NCBI GenBank assembly: GCA_000328365.1
Contig: KB301771.1
Coordinates: forward strand, 28,985 to 92,984
Length of the DNA: 64,000 nucleotides
Source of the DNA: Capitella teleta
Taxonomy: Eukaryota > Annelida > Polychaeta > Capitellidae
Reading direction: 5' to 3'
The position numbers and the translations under genes are program-made. This document shows positions 40,401 to 50,000 of this stretch, in pieces; position 1 is the first letter of the stretch, and each line of letters begins with the position of its first letter. Below the pieces are notes generated by a model. It worked only from the letters and a program-made list of their open reading frames with translations. It was not told where the DNA came from and did no database searches.

Positions 40401-41411
40401 GCGTTGTCAGTCAGCGCGAGGGCTGTGCAATCATGTTTGTAAACACAGCATGCCGTTTCAGTAATATTGCATCGTTTGTTTATGTACACATCATAGAAAA
40501 AGTGCGCGATGAAATGTAAATACACATTTTGATCGTTTTGTATACATTTACTGGCAACATATCCATTTCAGATTTATTCTATCGTGCGCGCTTGCATCGA
40601 TGCGCGATTAAATGAACTTAAATGATTATCATAATTATTTAAATGGACCCGGTGCTTAGCCTATTATATAGTCGTTACATGCATACGTCATTATTATCAA
40701 TAAATGTGATCTAAATTGATAATAACCTTTGGTATAATATTATATTGTCACAATTATTTTTTTAATTCACACCAGAGCCAAAGTTTTTTTTTTTTTTTTG
40801 TAATGAACTGGTTATCCGTGAGTATATGTTTCAATTCGGAAACCCGTGCAAGCACCTCATTGGAGGGCGAAAATGTTACACTCATCCATATAGTATAATT
40901 ATGGTCTCCAGCGTTTGATTCCAAGCCAATCTCACTGTTGATTATTGATTATTGATTTTTACGGAATAATAAGCCTTTCACTCTCTTTACATGAACCGCA
41001 ATCCGTAGTACTTCTCCTAATCCGCGATTTAGTCGGAGTGATCCGGAGTGATACGCAATTCATTATCAACACGTAATTCGCGCCGAGTGAAATTTCTCTT
41101 TAAGCGGATATATATGTCGTCCGCGCCAAAATAAAAGTATTCCACGAAGACTAACCACCCTCATTGCGGGGATTATAAGAAGGTCGAAAAAGAAAAAAAA
41201 AGGAAAAAAAAAAAGAGGACTAAATAATTTATAACGCGTGGGCTATGTCTGTGTTGAACCGCAGTCCCTGAGGAAACATGAAGCCGGCAATAACTCAATT
41301 TCGGGGAGCAACGCCTCCCTCTGCTCCAGGGTCTTCCCGGCGAACAGAGGTACTCGGCGCCCGGGAGAGGAAAAGGAAGAGAAAGAGGAAGAACTCACCC
41401 TTAGTAGGCAT
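28546..41411 (-). CDS. Pax6: Pax6 paired-box and homeobox transcription factor, spliced gene
   Basis: Coding exons in gene order: 41411-41399, optional 39249-39205, 33338-32992, 31664-31409, 30062-29922, 29610-29528, 29370-29031, 28971-28852, 28667-28546. Without the optional exon they sum to 1422 nt (473 residues); with it 488 residues. Seen: start MPTK, paired domain (residues about 5-132) with ILQVSN of the Pax6 class, a Gly/Pro/Ala-rich linker, a homeodomain (about 235-294) with Ser at position 50 ([10 protein letters not shown]), and a C-terminal region ending [10 protein letters not shown] ... SQYWPRIQ. There is no octapeptide, as in other Pax6. Pax6 is a nuclear DNA-binding regulator of eye, brain and sensory development. 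The paired domain lies in one exon, so no vertebrate-like 5a exon is possible at the usual place. Phases agree at every junction. Confidence 0.97.
28852..28971 (-). CDS. Pax6: Pax6 penultimate exon (transactivation region)
   Basis: It encodes [40 protein letters not shown] plus one base. The joint AST-G-LISPG matches vertebrate TTSTGLISPG. The donor ACAG|GTCGGT is weak. Read-through adds RYYCQTTI after the Gly and stops at 28825-28823. Confidence 0.93.
29031..29370 (-). CDS. Pax6: Pax6 exon: homeodomain helix 3 and PST region
   Basis: It starts [20 protein letters not shown], the recognition helix with Ser50, then [20 protein letters not shown] and a Ser/Asn/Tyr-rich tail ending [10 protein letters not shown], as in vertebrate TSYSCMLP. 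The intron to the next exon is only 59 nt. Confidence 0.97.
29528..29610 (-). CDS. Pax6: Pax6 exon: homeodomain helices 1-2
   Basis: It encodes [20 protein letters not shown] and LPEARIQ. The only notable change from vertebrates is AQKLD for AAKID. The Q/V splice junction is the conserved Pax6 homeobox intron. Confidence 0.97.
29922..30062 (-). CDS. Pax6: Pax6 exon: linker and start of homeodomain
   Basis: It encodes [40 protein letters not shown] and [18 protein letters not shown] is the invariant homeodomain entry. The donor is AAAAG|GTAAGT. Confidence 0.97.
30063..31408 (-). other. Pax6 intron between linker exons
   Basis: 1.35 kb with many CpGs. No exon was recognised. ORFs here on both strands have no family resemblance and are taken as chance. 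Confidence 0.6.
31409..31664 (-). CDS. Pax6: Pax6 exon: end of paired domain and linker
   Basis: It begins [20 protein letters not shown], the last paired-domain helix, then a linker with [14 protein letters not shown] and a Gly/Pro-rich run ([15 protein letters not shown]). NPWYAAAG and LNGQ resemble the vertebrate [20 protein letters not shown] linker. It ends TDKK plus one base (GTAAG donor). Confidence 0.96.
31665..32991 (-). other. Pax6 intron within the paired box
   Basis: It splits the paired domain after NIPS. It contains the perfect X-box GTTGCCTAGCAAC at 31999-32011 and a GC-rich block about 32.3-32.5 kb. No 5a-type exon was recognised. Confidence 0.6.
31999..32011. promoter_or_regulatory. 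RFX X-box palindrome
   Basis: GTTGCCTAGCAAC is a full palindromic RFX X-box (GTTGCC-T-AGCAAC) inside a Pax6 intron. Binding is inferred. Confidence 0.55.
32992..33338 (-). CDS. Pax6: Pax6 paired-domain exon
   Basis: It encodes [80 protein letters not shown] and on to [14 protein letters not shown]. The residues Ile-Gln-Asn of the Pax6 recognition helix are present. CCNQDNIPS replaces the usual CTNDNIPS. The acceptor is TTCTTTCAG and the donor CCTAGT|GTGAGT. Confidence 0.98.
33986..34021. promoter_or_regulatory. Pair of X-box-like sites
   Basis: GTTTCCATGGCAAC (33986-33999) and GTTGTCCTTAGCAAC (34007-34021) lie 7 bp apart and both fit the RFX consensus RYYNYY-N1-3-RRNRAC. Confidence 0.45.
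34391..34427. repeat. (GA)n microsatellite
   Basis: About eighteen GA units in the large Pax6 intron. They give the Arg-Glu run of an overlapping chance ORF. Confidence 0.95.
35089..35102. promoter_or_regulatory. RFX X-box-like palindrome
   Basis: GTTGCCATAGCAAC, GTTGCC-AT-AGCAAC, in the large Pax6 intron. Confidence 0.5.
35341..35353. promoter_or_regulatory. RFX X-box palindrome
   Basis: GTTGCCTAGCAAC, identical to the site at 31999, 3.3 kb away. Confidence 0.55.
35979..36016. repeat. 16-bp direct repeat with ATGCATAT
   Basis: CATGCACATGCATATA occurs exactly twice (35979-35994 and 36001-36016), 22 bp apart. ATGCATAT is octamer-like (POU); function is unknown. Confidence 0.7.
39205..39249 (-). 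CDS. Pax6: Pax6 candidate cassette exon (15 residues)
   Basis: The acceptor TTCTTCTCTCCGCAG has a good pyrimidine tract, and the donor AGAG|GTAGGC is acceptable. The 45-nt exon is phase 1 at both ends, exactly what is needed between MPTK-G and the paired-domain exon. It would change MPTKGHSG to [23 protein letters not shown], putting an acidic then basic stretch before the paired domain. I know no equivalent in other Pax6 genes. Transcript support is not visible. Confidence 0.6.
39250..41398 (-). other. Pax6 first coding intron, upstream part
   Basis: 2.1 kb. It contains a GC-rich part near 39.3-39.9 kb, a CATGGCAAC site (39972), AT-rich sequence from 40.0 to 41.2 kb and poly-T at about 40785-40799. 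No exon was seen. Confidence 0.55.
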
Positions 41412-41535
41412 TGTAGCCTCCGATCCAACTAGAGCTTCCGTTGGAGTAATTTTGACGAATTTGAGGTGAAGTTTATAAAAACTTCACACGCTTGCACTTG
41501 AAGAAATTGTCTTTGATGTGCTGTGTTAGGAATGC
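41399..41535 (-). CDS. Pax6: Pax6 start-codon exon with 5' UTR
   Basis: Minus-strand exon from acceptor TTGTTCCAG (start 41535) to donor AAGG|GTGAGT (end 41399). ATG at 41411-41409 opens MPTK plus one base; other bilaterian Pax6 proteins start similarly (MPxKGHSG). The 5' UTR part holds a perfect 9-bp stem with a 4-nt loop (41487-41466). An acceptor at 41535 implies at least one more non-coding exon upstream, which I did not find. Confidence 0.9.
41466..41487 (-). other. Stem-loop in Pax6 5' UTR
   Basis: In the transcript strand GTGAAGTTT-TTAT-AAACTTCAC forms a perfect 9-bp stem, ending 54 nt before the ATG. It might affect translation; this is inference. Confidence 0.6.
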
Positions 41536-42071
41536 CTGGAACAAAATGAAATCAGAGTCAGTTAATTGTGCATAATTTATATAAAATCCACATCTCATTA
41601 TTAATATTACATGGCTGTGTTTCCATTGAATGCCAGTGAACGGAATTCACGTCTGCTAAAAACGGATATGAGCTATGATTACAATTGTATACATTGAAAT
41701 GTTATGAGCGCGATAAAAAGCCTAATTACAATGCCTGAGCAGCATTCGGCCGTGCGGAGCAGCACCTGTGATGAGAGGCGGTCGTAATCCAACGCCGCCG
41801 CCAAGCGTTCAGATTTGAATTTCACGACTCACTGTACAACTTATGTACGCATGAACTACACCACATATCCAGATTATCAAATCCAGATCGAATCACATGA
41901 CGGTGTGCACAAAAAGCGCGCCAATCGAGGGTTGCGGAGGGTGTGAGGTGCGGCCGAATCCAAGGGCTTTTGATTCCGAGTGAGTGATCGCCGAAGACGA
42001 GACCTTCAAAAGGCGAACGCAGCGCCCGCCATGATAGCTAGCTCGGTAGGCGGAGCTAAATGAAAACACGA

Positions 42072-42133
42072 CGCTGATTGGTGCGGAGAACCGGACTAAG
42101 CCCCGCCTTATAAAATAGACTGGCCAATCAGCG
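42072..42133. promoter_or_regulatory. CCAAT-TATA-CCAAT promoter-like block
   Basis: CGCTGATTGG (42072-42081) and CCAATCAGCG (42124-42133) are perfect 10-bp inverted CCAAT elements around TATAAAATA (42109-42117) and GCCCCGCC. It lies 0.5 kb upstream of the Pax6 start exon, so it could be a Pax6 promoter, though the TATA reads best on the plus strand. Confidence 0.4.
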
Positions 42134-42560
42134 CAGTGCTGTTTGTTGAACTGGCTAATGAGCGGAGAATGAAGGTGTGTAATCATCATAGTCATCATCA
42201 TCATCGCCCTCGTGATGGCTGCTTTCACCGGTACAGTAAATGAGTTGGAATTCAATGAAATATCGAGCGTTTCAATCATTGTTTACACTTTTTGTATACA
42301 TTCTGAACGGCGGTGTTCCGTCGTCCGCTTTTGGGTTTGAAGAGAGGTCCCCTGGGCATTGGGTGAGGGCCTGTGTGGACCTCCTTGGACGCTGAATGCA
42401 TGAAGAAGATGATGAGGCGCATTCAGACGATGCACTGGCCGGAAGCAATGCGCCAAAGGACGAGTATACGTCAAAGAACGCAGATGCCAGCTGCATTTGC
42501 ATATGCAAATTGGCTCATTTGAATGCATGCATTCTTCCCCATCCTCCGTACACCTCACAT

Positions 42561-42717
42561 CTTTTCTCCTCTTTTCTCATTTTTTCTCTTCTTTTTTTCT
42601 TCTTTTCTCCTCTTTTTTCTCCTCTTTTCTCCTCTTTTCGCCTCTTTTCTCTTCTTTTCTCCTCTTTTCTCCTCTTTTCTCTTCTTTTATCATCCTTTCT
42701 CCTCTTTTCTCCTCTTT
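42561..42717. repeat. Pyrimidine minisatellite, unit CTCCTCTTTT
   Basis: About sixteen imperfect 10-bp units (CTCCTCTTTT, CTCTTCTTTT and variants) in tandem. Overlapping Phe/Leu/Ser and Lys/Glu ORFs are artefacts of it. Confidence 0.95.
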
Positions 42718-43228
42718 AGTGCTATCCCGGTTAATCCCCCGAACAATAGAAAATAGTTTGTTTATTTTATTCTTGAACCGATGTGAAAATAATCGCCGAG
42801 GTTTCAAAGAGGGCGTCATTACACTCAGAGATTGTTGATTCAAAGTGTTTTAAATGAAGAGATCAGTCAACAGAACTCAGCTGATGACGAATACAAAATG
42901 CAATCAGATACCTCGAATACCGTATACTTTGAAGCAGGTGCTTTTTCTTCTTCTTCTTCTTCTTTATCACAGTTTCAGCGCAAAATTAGAGATTTAAAAA
43001 ATATTTTATCCTTTCTTCTCCTTCTCCTCCGGATTGATGTCAGGGGGCGCTGTCAACGTATCCAATTGCCAATCATCGTTGCCATTATATGCTTTTGATT
43101 GATGTATTCATGAATGTACCGTATACCGAGAACTTCATTAAATCGTTGTTAGCACCTCTCCAGGTCAACAAAAGGTAAAGGTATAAGTTAAAATTTACTC
43201 GAAGCTGATGCAAAAATGAGGGGTTTCT

Positions 43229-43250
43229 TATATATATATATATATATATA
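43229..43250. repeat. (TA)n microsatellite
   Basis: About eleven TA units. Confidence 0.9.
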
Positions 43251-45782
43251 AACTTGGTTTGCATGCAAATAAATAAAACGAAACATTCTCCAACAGAAAT
43301 TTATAAAAGCTAAAGAAAAAAATTATAGAATCGAACTCGACAGACGGCGCAATGCTTTGAAGAATTCGACGGTAATTACGAAACGTTTAAGTTAATTACG
43401 AAATTACGGTTAATTAGGTCTCGCGTGATGAGACCAACGAGGTAAAACAAAGATTCCAAAGAAACGACGTATGTCGGGTGTTTCGCAGGTAAATATTGTG
43501 ATTAGGCAATCAAAGGGTCCAGCGCCGGTGAATTCCGCCAAACATTCGCTTGTTTTTGGGTGCCTGCTGAATGTGTACTCCGAGGGTTCAGCATATAGAC
43601 AATCAAAGAGCTGATCGTGACCACAATTGACCTCTCCGCGGACGGGGTAACATATTCTTCCGTCCCTCGGGAGTAGAACAAGAGCAGCCCCGAGGGGGTA
43701 GGGCGATTCATTTGGAGCTCAAAATGACCCCATGGGAAAAACCAAGCAATTAATGAACAAGACAAAAGAATTAAACTAAAACAAAAGCGTTTATGATGAA
43801 TAGGGAGGGGGGGTGAGAACGATGAGGAGAAGAGAGAAGAGTGGGAAGGTATAGTGTGTTAAAAAAATTGAAGGGAAGAGGAGGCAAGACAGGAGTATCT
43901 GGAAGAGCAGACGCAGTCAGTTTCCAGGTATATACCTTATGCAGAAACAGCGAAAACGCGCTCAATTCGCGATTAATAACACGTCTCCATACAATGTGCG
44001 CAGGAAACAAAGCCCCTCGCCAAACAAAGCGCTTAATCAAGTGAGCTAATGGCGGAAGATTATGCACAACAGCACCCGATTAACGCTCATTCCCAGGTGT
44101 TAATTGCTTCGTACATTGTACATACAGATGCATACGGATGATCCGTGCGCTGTGCATGTATAATGCACGGGCATTCCGTGGATTATGCTATAAACGGGAT
44201 AATCTGATAATAATGATAATACCGACATAATCTTGAGGTTCACGTAATTATAAGAGTGATATCACGTGATAATTTCAATGATGTAAGAGACGTATGTAAT
44301 TTGAAGGCATCTGAGTTGAAAGCGAACGGGTGGCGCTCCTGGCACGTGATTCTGCTTTGATGTTGAATGCGACGATTTAAGCTTTTATTTCTGTGTTGCT
44401 CTATACATAGCCGTGCACTGTGAGCATTGAGGAGGGGGTGCGGGTTTTGGGGGAGTGGAAGCAGACATAATCTTAAATCGTCGGATTGTCTCGCAGTCGC
44501 ATTGCATGCCGCAGAGATATTTAAATTTAACGGATGACAGCACCGAGTGAGCCGATTGGCTCACTGAAGGCGTCACGTGACTTTTAATGACCCAATTAAT
44601 CTGCGCCTCCGTAAGAGGGCCCTGCCTGTGGGTCTGTGACATTTCCGACCGGTTGAACATGTCAGTAATCGAGCGAACACGTGACACCGCCTCAACGAAG
44701 CCAAGATTTACTTCGCCTTTTGAGTTTCAATGCGAAAAGCGATGATATCCATTGCATCGCTCTGGCAAATAGCAATCACCATCGCCAGCGGCAGTCATAA
44801 CGGGCCGATTGTCTGCACGCGAGTAATCAATACGCATGATTGAATCGTGTTCATAACGGATTGCTTATACGTATTGCATGCAGATGTCAAGTTAGTTCGA
44901 TACAATCACTAATTGTTGACATACAATCGGGCAGAGGATATAATCGATTCACATTGTCTCCAAAACAATAAGTTGTCGTATTATTCTAGCGGTCTTCGCC
45001 ATTTCTTCTTCTTCAACTTGATAGATTCGCGTCATTGGCCGAGTGACGCCATTGCCTGAGAGGAACGCGACAAGTCACAAGTGAAGCACGCATTGAGGCG
45101 GATAATCGTCAAATCTTCGTTTTCTGTCGCATTTATCACGCGAACATACCAGCAGCAGACAACCCGACACCGAAAGAAATCCGAAACGGCATCAAAAGAT
45201 CTGCGAGTGCGTTATGATTATTCGGAAGGGTGATCGTCATAGTTTGGCAGGCTGAAGTGGTGGGTTGGTCCGCGGGGTCGATTAGGGGTCAAACCCCTCA
45301 AGATCGGTCCCAGAGTGCCATCCAGTGGGGTCCTGATGGCCATAACTCAACTTGGTTACTCGACAAGATTCAAGTAAACAAAAGCGCGCGCCTCGAGTGT
45401 CCAATCTGTTCTCCAGGCGGCGCCACCAGACAATGCCGTGTACCCAAAGGAATTTTGCAGTCGGATGAGCAGAAATAAAGCCGACCCTGGCGAACCGTTG
45501 GGAAACACTCGAAAAACTCATGAATAATATCACCGCGCATGCTCAAAAATGGAAGCAGAGAAGCTTCCTTTTTGTTTGTTTTGGTGGTAATCAGTTTGCA
45601 TAGGACTCAAAGATACGCCGAAATAAGTCGAAGGCGGGAATTGTCAACACGAAGGTGTCGGTTTCAAGAGCTGAATCAACACAGGCTGGCCTTCAAGTAC
45701 TTAACATGAAACACTTGTTTGGTGATGTGTTTCACTTACTTTATACATGGCATTTACATTTAATGAAATCAGGCGACTGCAC

Positions 45783-45810
<28 letters not shown>
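45783..45810. repeat. Poly(A) run, 28 A
   Basis: Longest homopolymer in the window. It could be the tail of a retroposed sequence or a plain homopolymer; no body element is seen next to it. Confidence 0.9.
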
Positions 45811-45813
<3 letters not shown>

Positions 45814-47000
45814 CAGGTAATCTGTATATAAAGTCATTAAATACATCGATAATTAATTATGCAACCAGCCAGCTGTGTAAGGAGAAGGGGGTGTGTTCTG
45901 GGGGATCAGAGGCTATGCTTTTGAATTCACGGCGCCCAACTTCGCAGGAAGGAAAATATTATCACATTGTGTTCAAAAGCAACAGCGGACGAGCGCATGC
46001 CCTTTCACCTGCATTAAATGTAAACTTGATTAGAATAAACACGTTAATTGAGAAAACAGACGAGCATGTTTGTTTTCCTGAGTAACATCATGACTTTGAA
46101 GTTATCCTCCACTGTTTACATTCTAGACGTTTAATTCAATTGTCTCTTTCAATTTTTTTTTTCTTCTCTCTTTTCTTTCTTGTTCTCAAAGTGAAATACA
46201 ATCATCGCGAATGATCAAACGTTGCAGACAAATTGTCAATTTTAAACTCGGACACTCGAGACCTGCTTCCCATGCTATAGATGAGTATCTTTAAGAATAT
46301 AGAGAAGTCGTTTGCGCATGCGTGGCTTAATCGCATGTGACGGCTTTGCTTGGTTTCAATCTAAAAAGGTGAAAATACTCGCGAAATTTGAGAACGAAAA
46401 TGTTGAATATTTGTTTAAAGTTGGTTTATTTGTATTTCATTAAGTGAAGCTAACACCTTCATCTCAGTTGTGAATCCCCCGCGGCGCGAAAACATTGCGA
46501 GCACCAAGTAACACGATACTCGGGCAGTACTATACCATACTGCATAATGACAGACTATGTATACATTCAAATGTGATGAATACTCATTTGGGTTATATAG
46601 CATGTATGACCGAAGAAATAAGAGGCTAGTGACTCATGGCCTATTCACAATGAGAAATACTCCACGCTAATGATACCTCACGTACTCATTAATAGGTCAA
46701 TACGATCGCAAAAAAAGGCGCGCAACTAATTGAAATCGTACGAGCGGAGAATTTTTATTTTATAGATGAAACAGGCACAGCACATCGTGACATAATTAGG
46801 CCTTTGCAGATTGTAATATGCTGTTATGATTAGTTAGTTGTAATTGATTTGTTGGAAAATAATTGAATGTTATTGGCCCTTGGAACATGCAGGCAATGCC
46901 ATTTTTCAAGAACTCACTGAGTTGAATTTAATTTGCGCCGAGATTTTCATTCGTTCAATTTGATCAATTTGCAAATGGCAAGCATAGATATCTAAATGTC

Positions 47001-50000
47001 ACTCCTCCTTGTGTAGCAGCGCACGCAGAACAAGCGGCTGCAATGTACAAGGCGAGGGAGCGGGCTTAATGTCAAACGCACGCCGACAGATGGTCACACT
47101 CTACAGCCGAGAGGCGGAGGGGGGGTGAAAATAATCATCTCTATAACTTTCTCTAATACGTATATATGCATCCATGTACGTGCATGGATCAGCTTATCTT
47201 CATACGTATATATATACATATATGCATGAATAGGCCTACAAGCAAATGTATATATTCGGAGTGTAATTATAGCTCAGTGTTTATACTGTGTCTCTCCAAC
47301 ACTGAATCCTTCCACTTGATCACGCGATGAAGGAGTACTCGAGCAGTACTTGTTAGCCAAAAGAAGCGTGTCATCAGTACTAAGAGAGATAACAGCCAGC
47401 GGCTACGCGCAGCTCGCATTTCGCACTCGTCTCGTTCACGCTCGTTCGCGCTTTACCTGGCGCTCACCAGGGGGCGCCACATGGACTGACCACGTGACAA
47501 GGGTCACCATGGGTGCACTGACCCAATTACGTCACGAAACAGGTCTAATTAGTCCCTAATGACTGCGAAATCTGCGGCTGATGATGCGATTCCCTGGAGG
47601 CATGAACATGTCGGCGCATCATCTCAATTCGGTCGGCGTCAGAATGGACACCCGATTGCTGAACAGGTCGAGTGTCTTCGTAACCGGTGTTTACAGAGAA
47701 CCTCTCAGTTTTAATTGGTCATAAAGGTTGAGGATTATTTCACTACCTTCGTCAGAGACTATATACATGCCCATATGCACAGCTTATGTTATTATGCGAG
47801 AGGCGGATTTGCGTTAATTTGTGTTGGAGATCTTCGTGCGTGCAGCGGCCAATCAAAGGGAATTCGTCATCGCGATGTACTCGCAAAAGGTCCATCTCCG
47901 GTGGCATTGCGAAAGCGCAGATTCATTAATCGGCTCACGCGGCGCGGCATCCTTAATTCGCTCGTATCATGTGACGCCAGACTACTAATTATCGCATCGC
48001 AACTTGATTCTCCCTCCCAGCATCCGTGTCTCCGGGCGAGCCGCACTCTCGCTTCATTTGCGGTGAAGCCGAGCGACAGTGTCTCCCCGAGCGGCGTTTA
48101 CAGTAACTGCCGCACAGTGCTTCACTCTGGTGGCAAACTTCGGAACTACCTGATTCGTTTATTCCGAGTATTAGATCGGCAATTTGCGCAATTATCGTCA
48201 ATGGTAATTACCCATTTTGGGAATTGATGGGAAATTTGTTAGGTTTAGTGTTTTTCTTTATTTTTTTATGCCGTGAAAGATATTCGGCTGTTCTGCAGTC
48301 CACCAAAGGAAGGTTGATGGCAAAATACGTAACATTACGGCTCTGAAAGCAAACCTATAAGTACTCAGTATATCAAGTTCTATTTACATTTGTGAATACC
48401 TGAGCTCACTGTTATATTTGTGCTATAAGAATTAAATTCGGAAGAGCTCGGAAGAATGTATTTTTTGTATATAAGCAAAGCAGAAAAAGAGAGTAAAACT
48501 AAAAGAGAGAGTGAGAGAGACAAAGCTCACATTAAATCACAATTCAAGCGAATCGGTTGAACTTCAGATTTATAATTCTATAGCCCAATAAAAAGGCCGA
48601 GAAACGGAAGATACAAAATTCAGGGGAAGGAACTCGCGTATGAGACAAACATTTATGAGCGATACACTCTGGCATTTTGCAAGTTGTTCATTTGAAGCAA
48701 CATTGCAGCCACATACGAACTTAGCTGTCTTTACATTATATGATATACGAAACAGTTTCAGCTTGTATTTAAAAAGTCACATTTGTCAAAAGATTCTTAA
48801 TTAAAACAACTGAGCTGTACACCATGGGCTCTGAATGGGAAGATTATGTAATGCCTGCTTGGCCGCTCTGCTTTAGGTACTCATCAATTCTTGCATTTTC
48901 ATCAAGGGTTGGCTTTCCATATTTATATGATTTACGATTATATACACAACACGATGCAATGCTAAACATATGTTAGTAAAAACTAGAATATCTTATTCGA
49001 AGACTGAGATTTTGGCGATAACTCTATCGTCAGAAGGTGGTTCACAGCTGTTCGTCGCTGAATGATGAATGTTAAGTCGACGCTGGCTGTTAATCCAGAA
49101 TTGCACATCAGGTTAATTTGCAACAAAATTGTCAGGTAAAAAACGCTTAAAAACACAGAAAAAGATACAAGTGCTAAGCATTAAACGTTATTAATTCTTA
49201 TACAAAGAACGCCTCGAATACAAGCTTTTTGGGAACATTTTGCACAAGTTAAAAAAAAAAAAAAAAAGTCAAATCAAATCCCACACCTGCATATTTATAG
49301 AAATACACCGTTCATACACCTTAACCTTTGACCTAAATGCAGATGAATTATTTGCACTTGATAAATAAAATGCAAGAAGACGAAGAAGTGAAAAAGCTGA
49401 TCTACTTCTGTGGCCTTTCTTAGAAGAGTGAGAAATCGAGGGTTAAATGTCGTCGAATTGATTAAGAAGACAACGTGTGTTGTGTTGCCCTCGGGCTGCA
49501 AACTCCTCGTTTGCCTTTTTATGCATATTTACGAGGTGAAGACGAGCGAATATTCGTCATCCGAGAAACGATTGACATTTCTGCCAATGATTAGAGCACT
49601 TCGAGGTGTTTGGCCGTGTACCTGAAATGTCCTATACATATATAAATGTATGTAATAGTTAAGGTTGGGGTCGGGAGGGATGGTGATCCGATGGATGGAA
49701 ACTTGCAAACATACAGTGCATGTGCAATGGGTTATTCTGGTGTTAAATATGAGGAGCTAGATATGGGGTATGGGGAGTGTATCACTTGTAAGAAAAGGCT
49801 GAGCGCTGGGCACTTATAGCATTTAAAATCGACAAATAGATTATTCAATATGCATGTAACTATGCAATATACATCGCACGCATGTATGGCATGAGCATAT
49901 TGCGGTGCGCATGCCAGCAATAGTTATGCAATCGGGGCACATGCCATTTATACTGTGAAATCTCCATGCTTGCAAATTGCAATGCATATAGAGAATTAAC

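Larger units (their letters stand above)
41536..47000. other. Upstream flank of Pax6, proximal part
   Basis: No coding exon was recognised. It holds the CCAAT/TATA block, a pyrimidine minisatellite (42561-42717), a TA run (43229-43250), two TCATAACG sites near 44.8 kb and a 28-A run (45783-45810). Confidence 0.5.

Noticed and set aside
42397-42843. Phe/Leu/Ser and Lys/Glu-rich ORFs
   Set aside because: They translate the pyrimidine minisatellite.
43502-43765. 87-codon minus-strand ORF upstream of Pax6
   Set aside because: Its length is in the chance range and no family or splice signal supports it.
47715-48227. 170-codon ORF
   Set aside because: Composition and lack of domain signals suit chance in a GC-richer patch; no splice or homology support.
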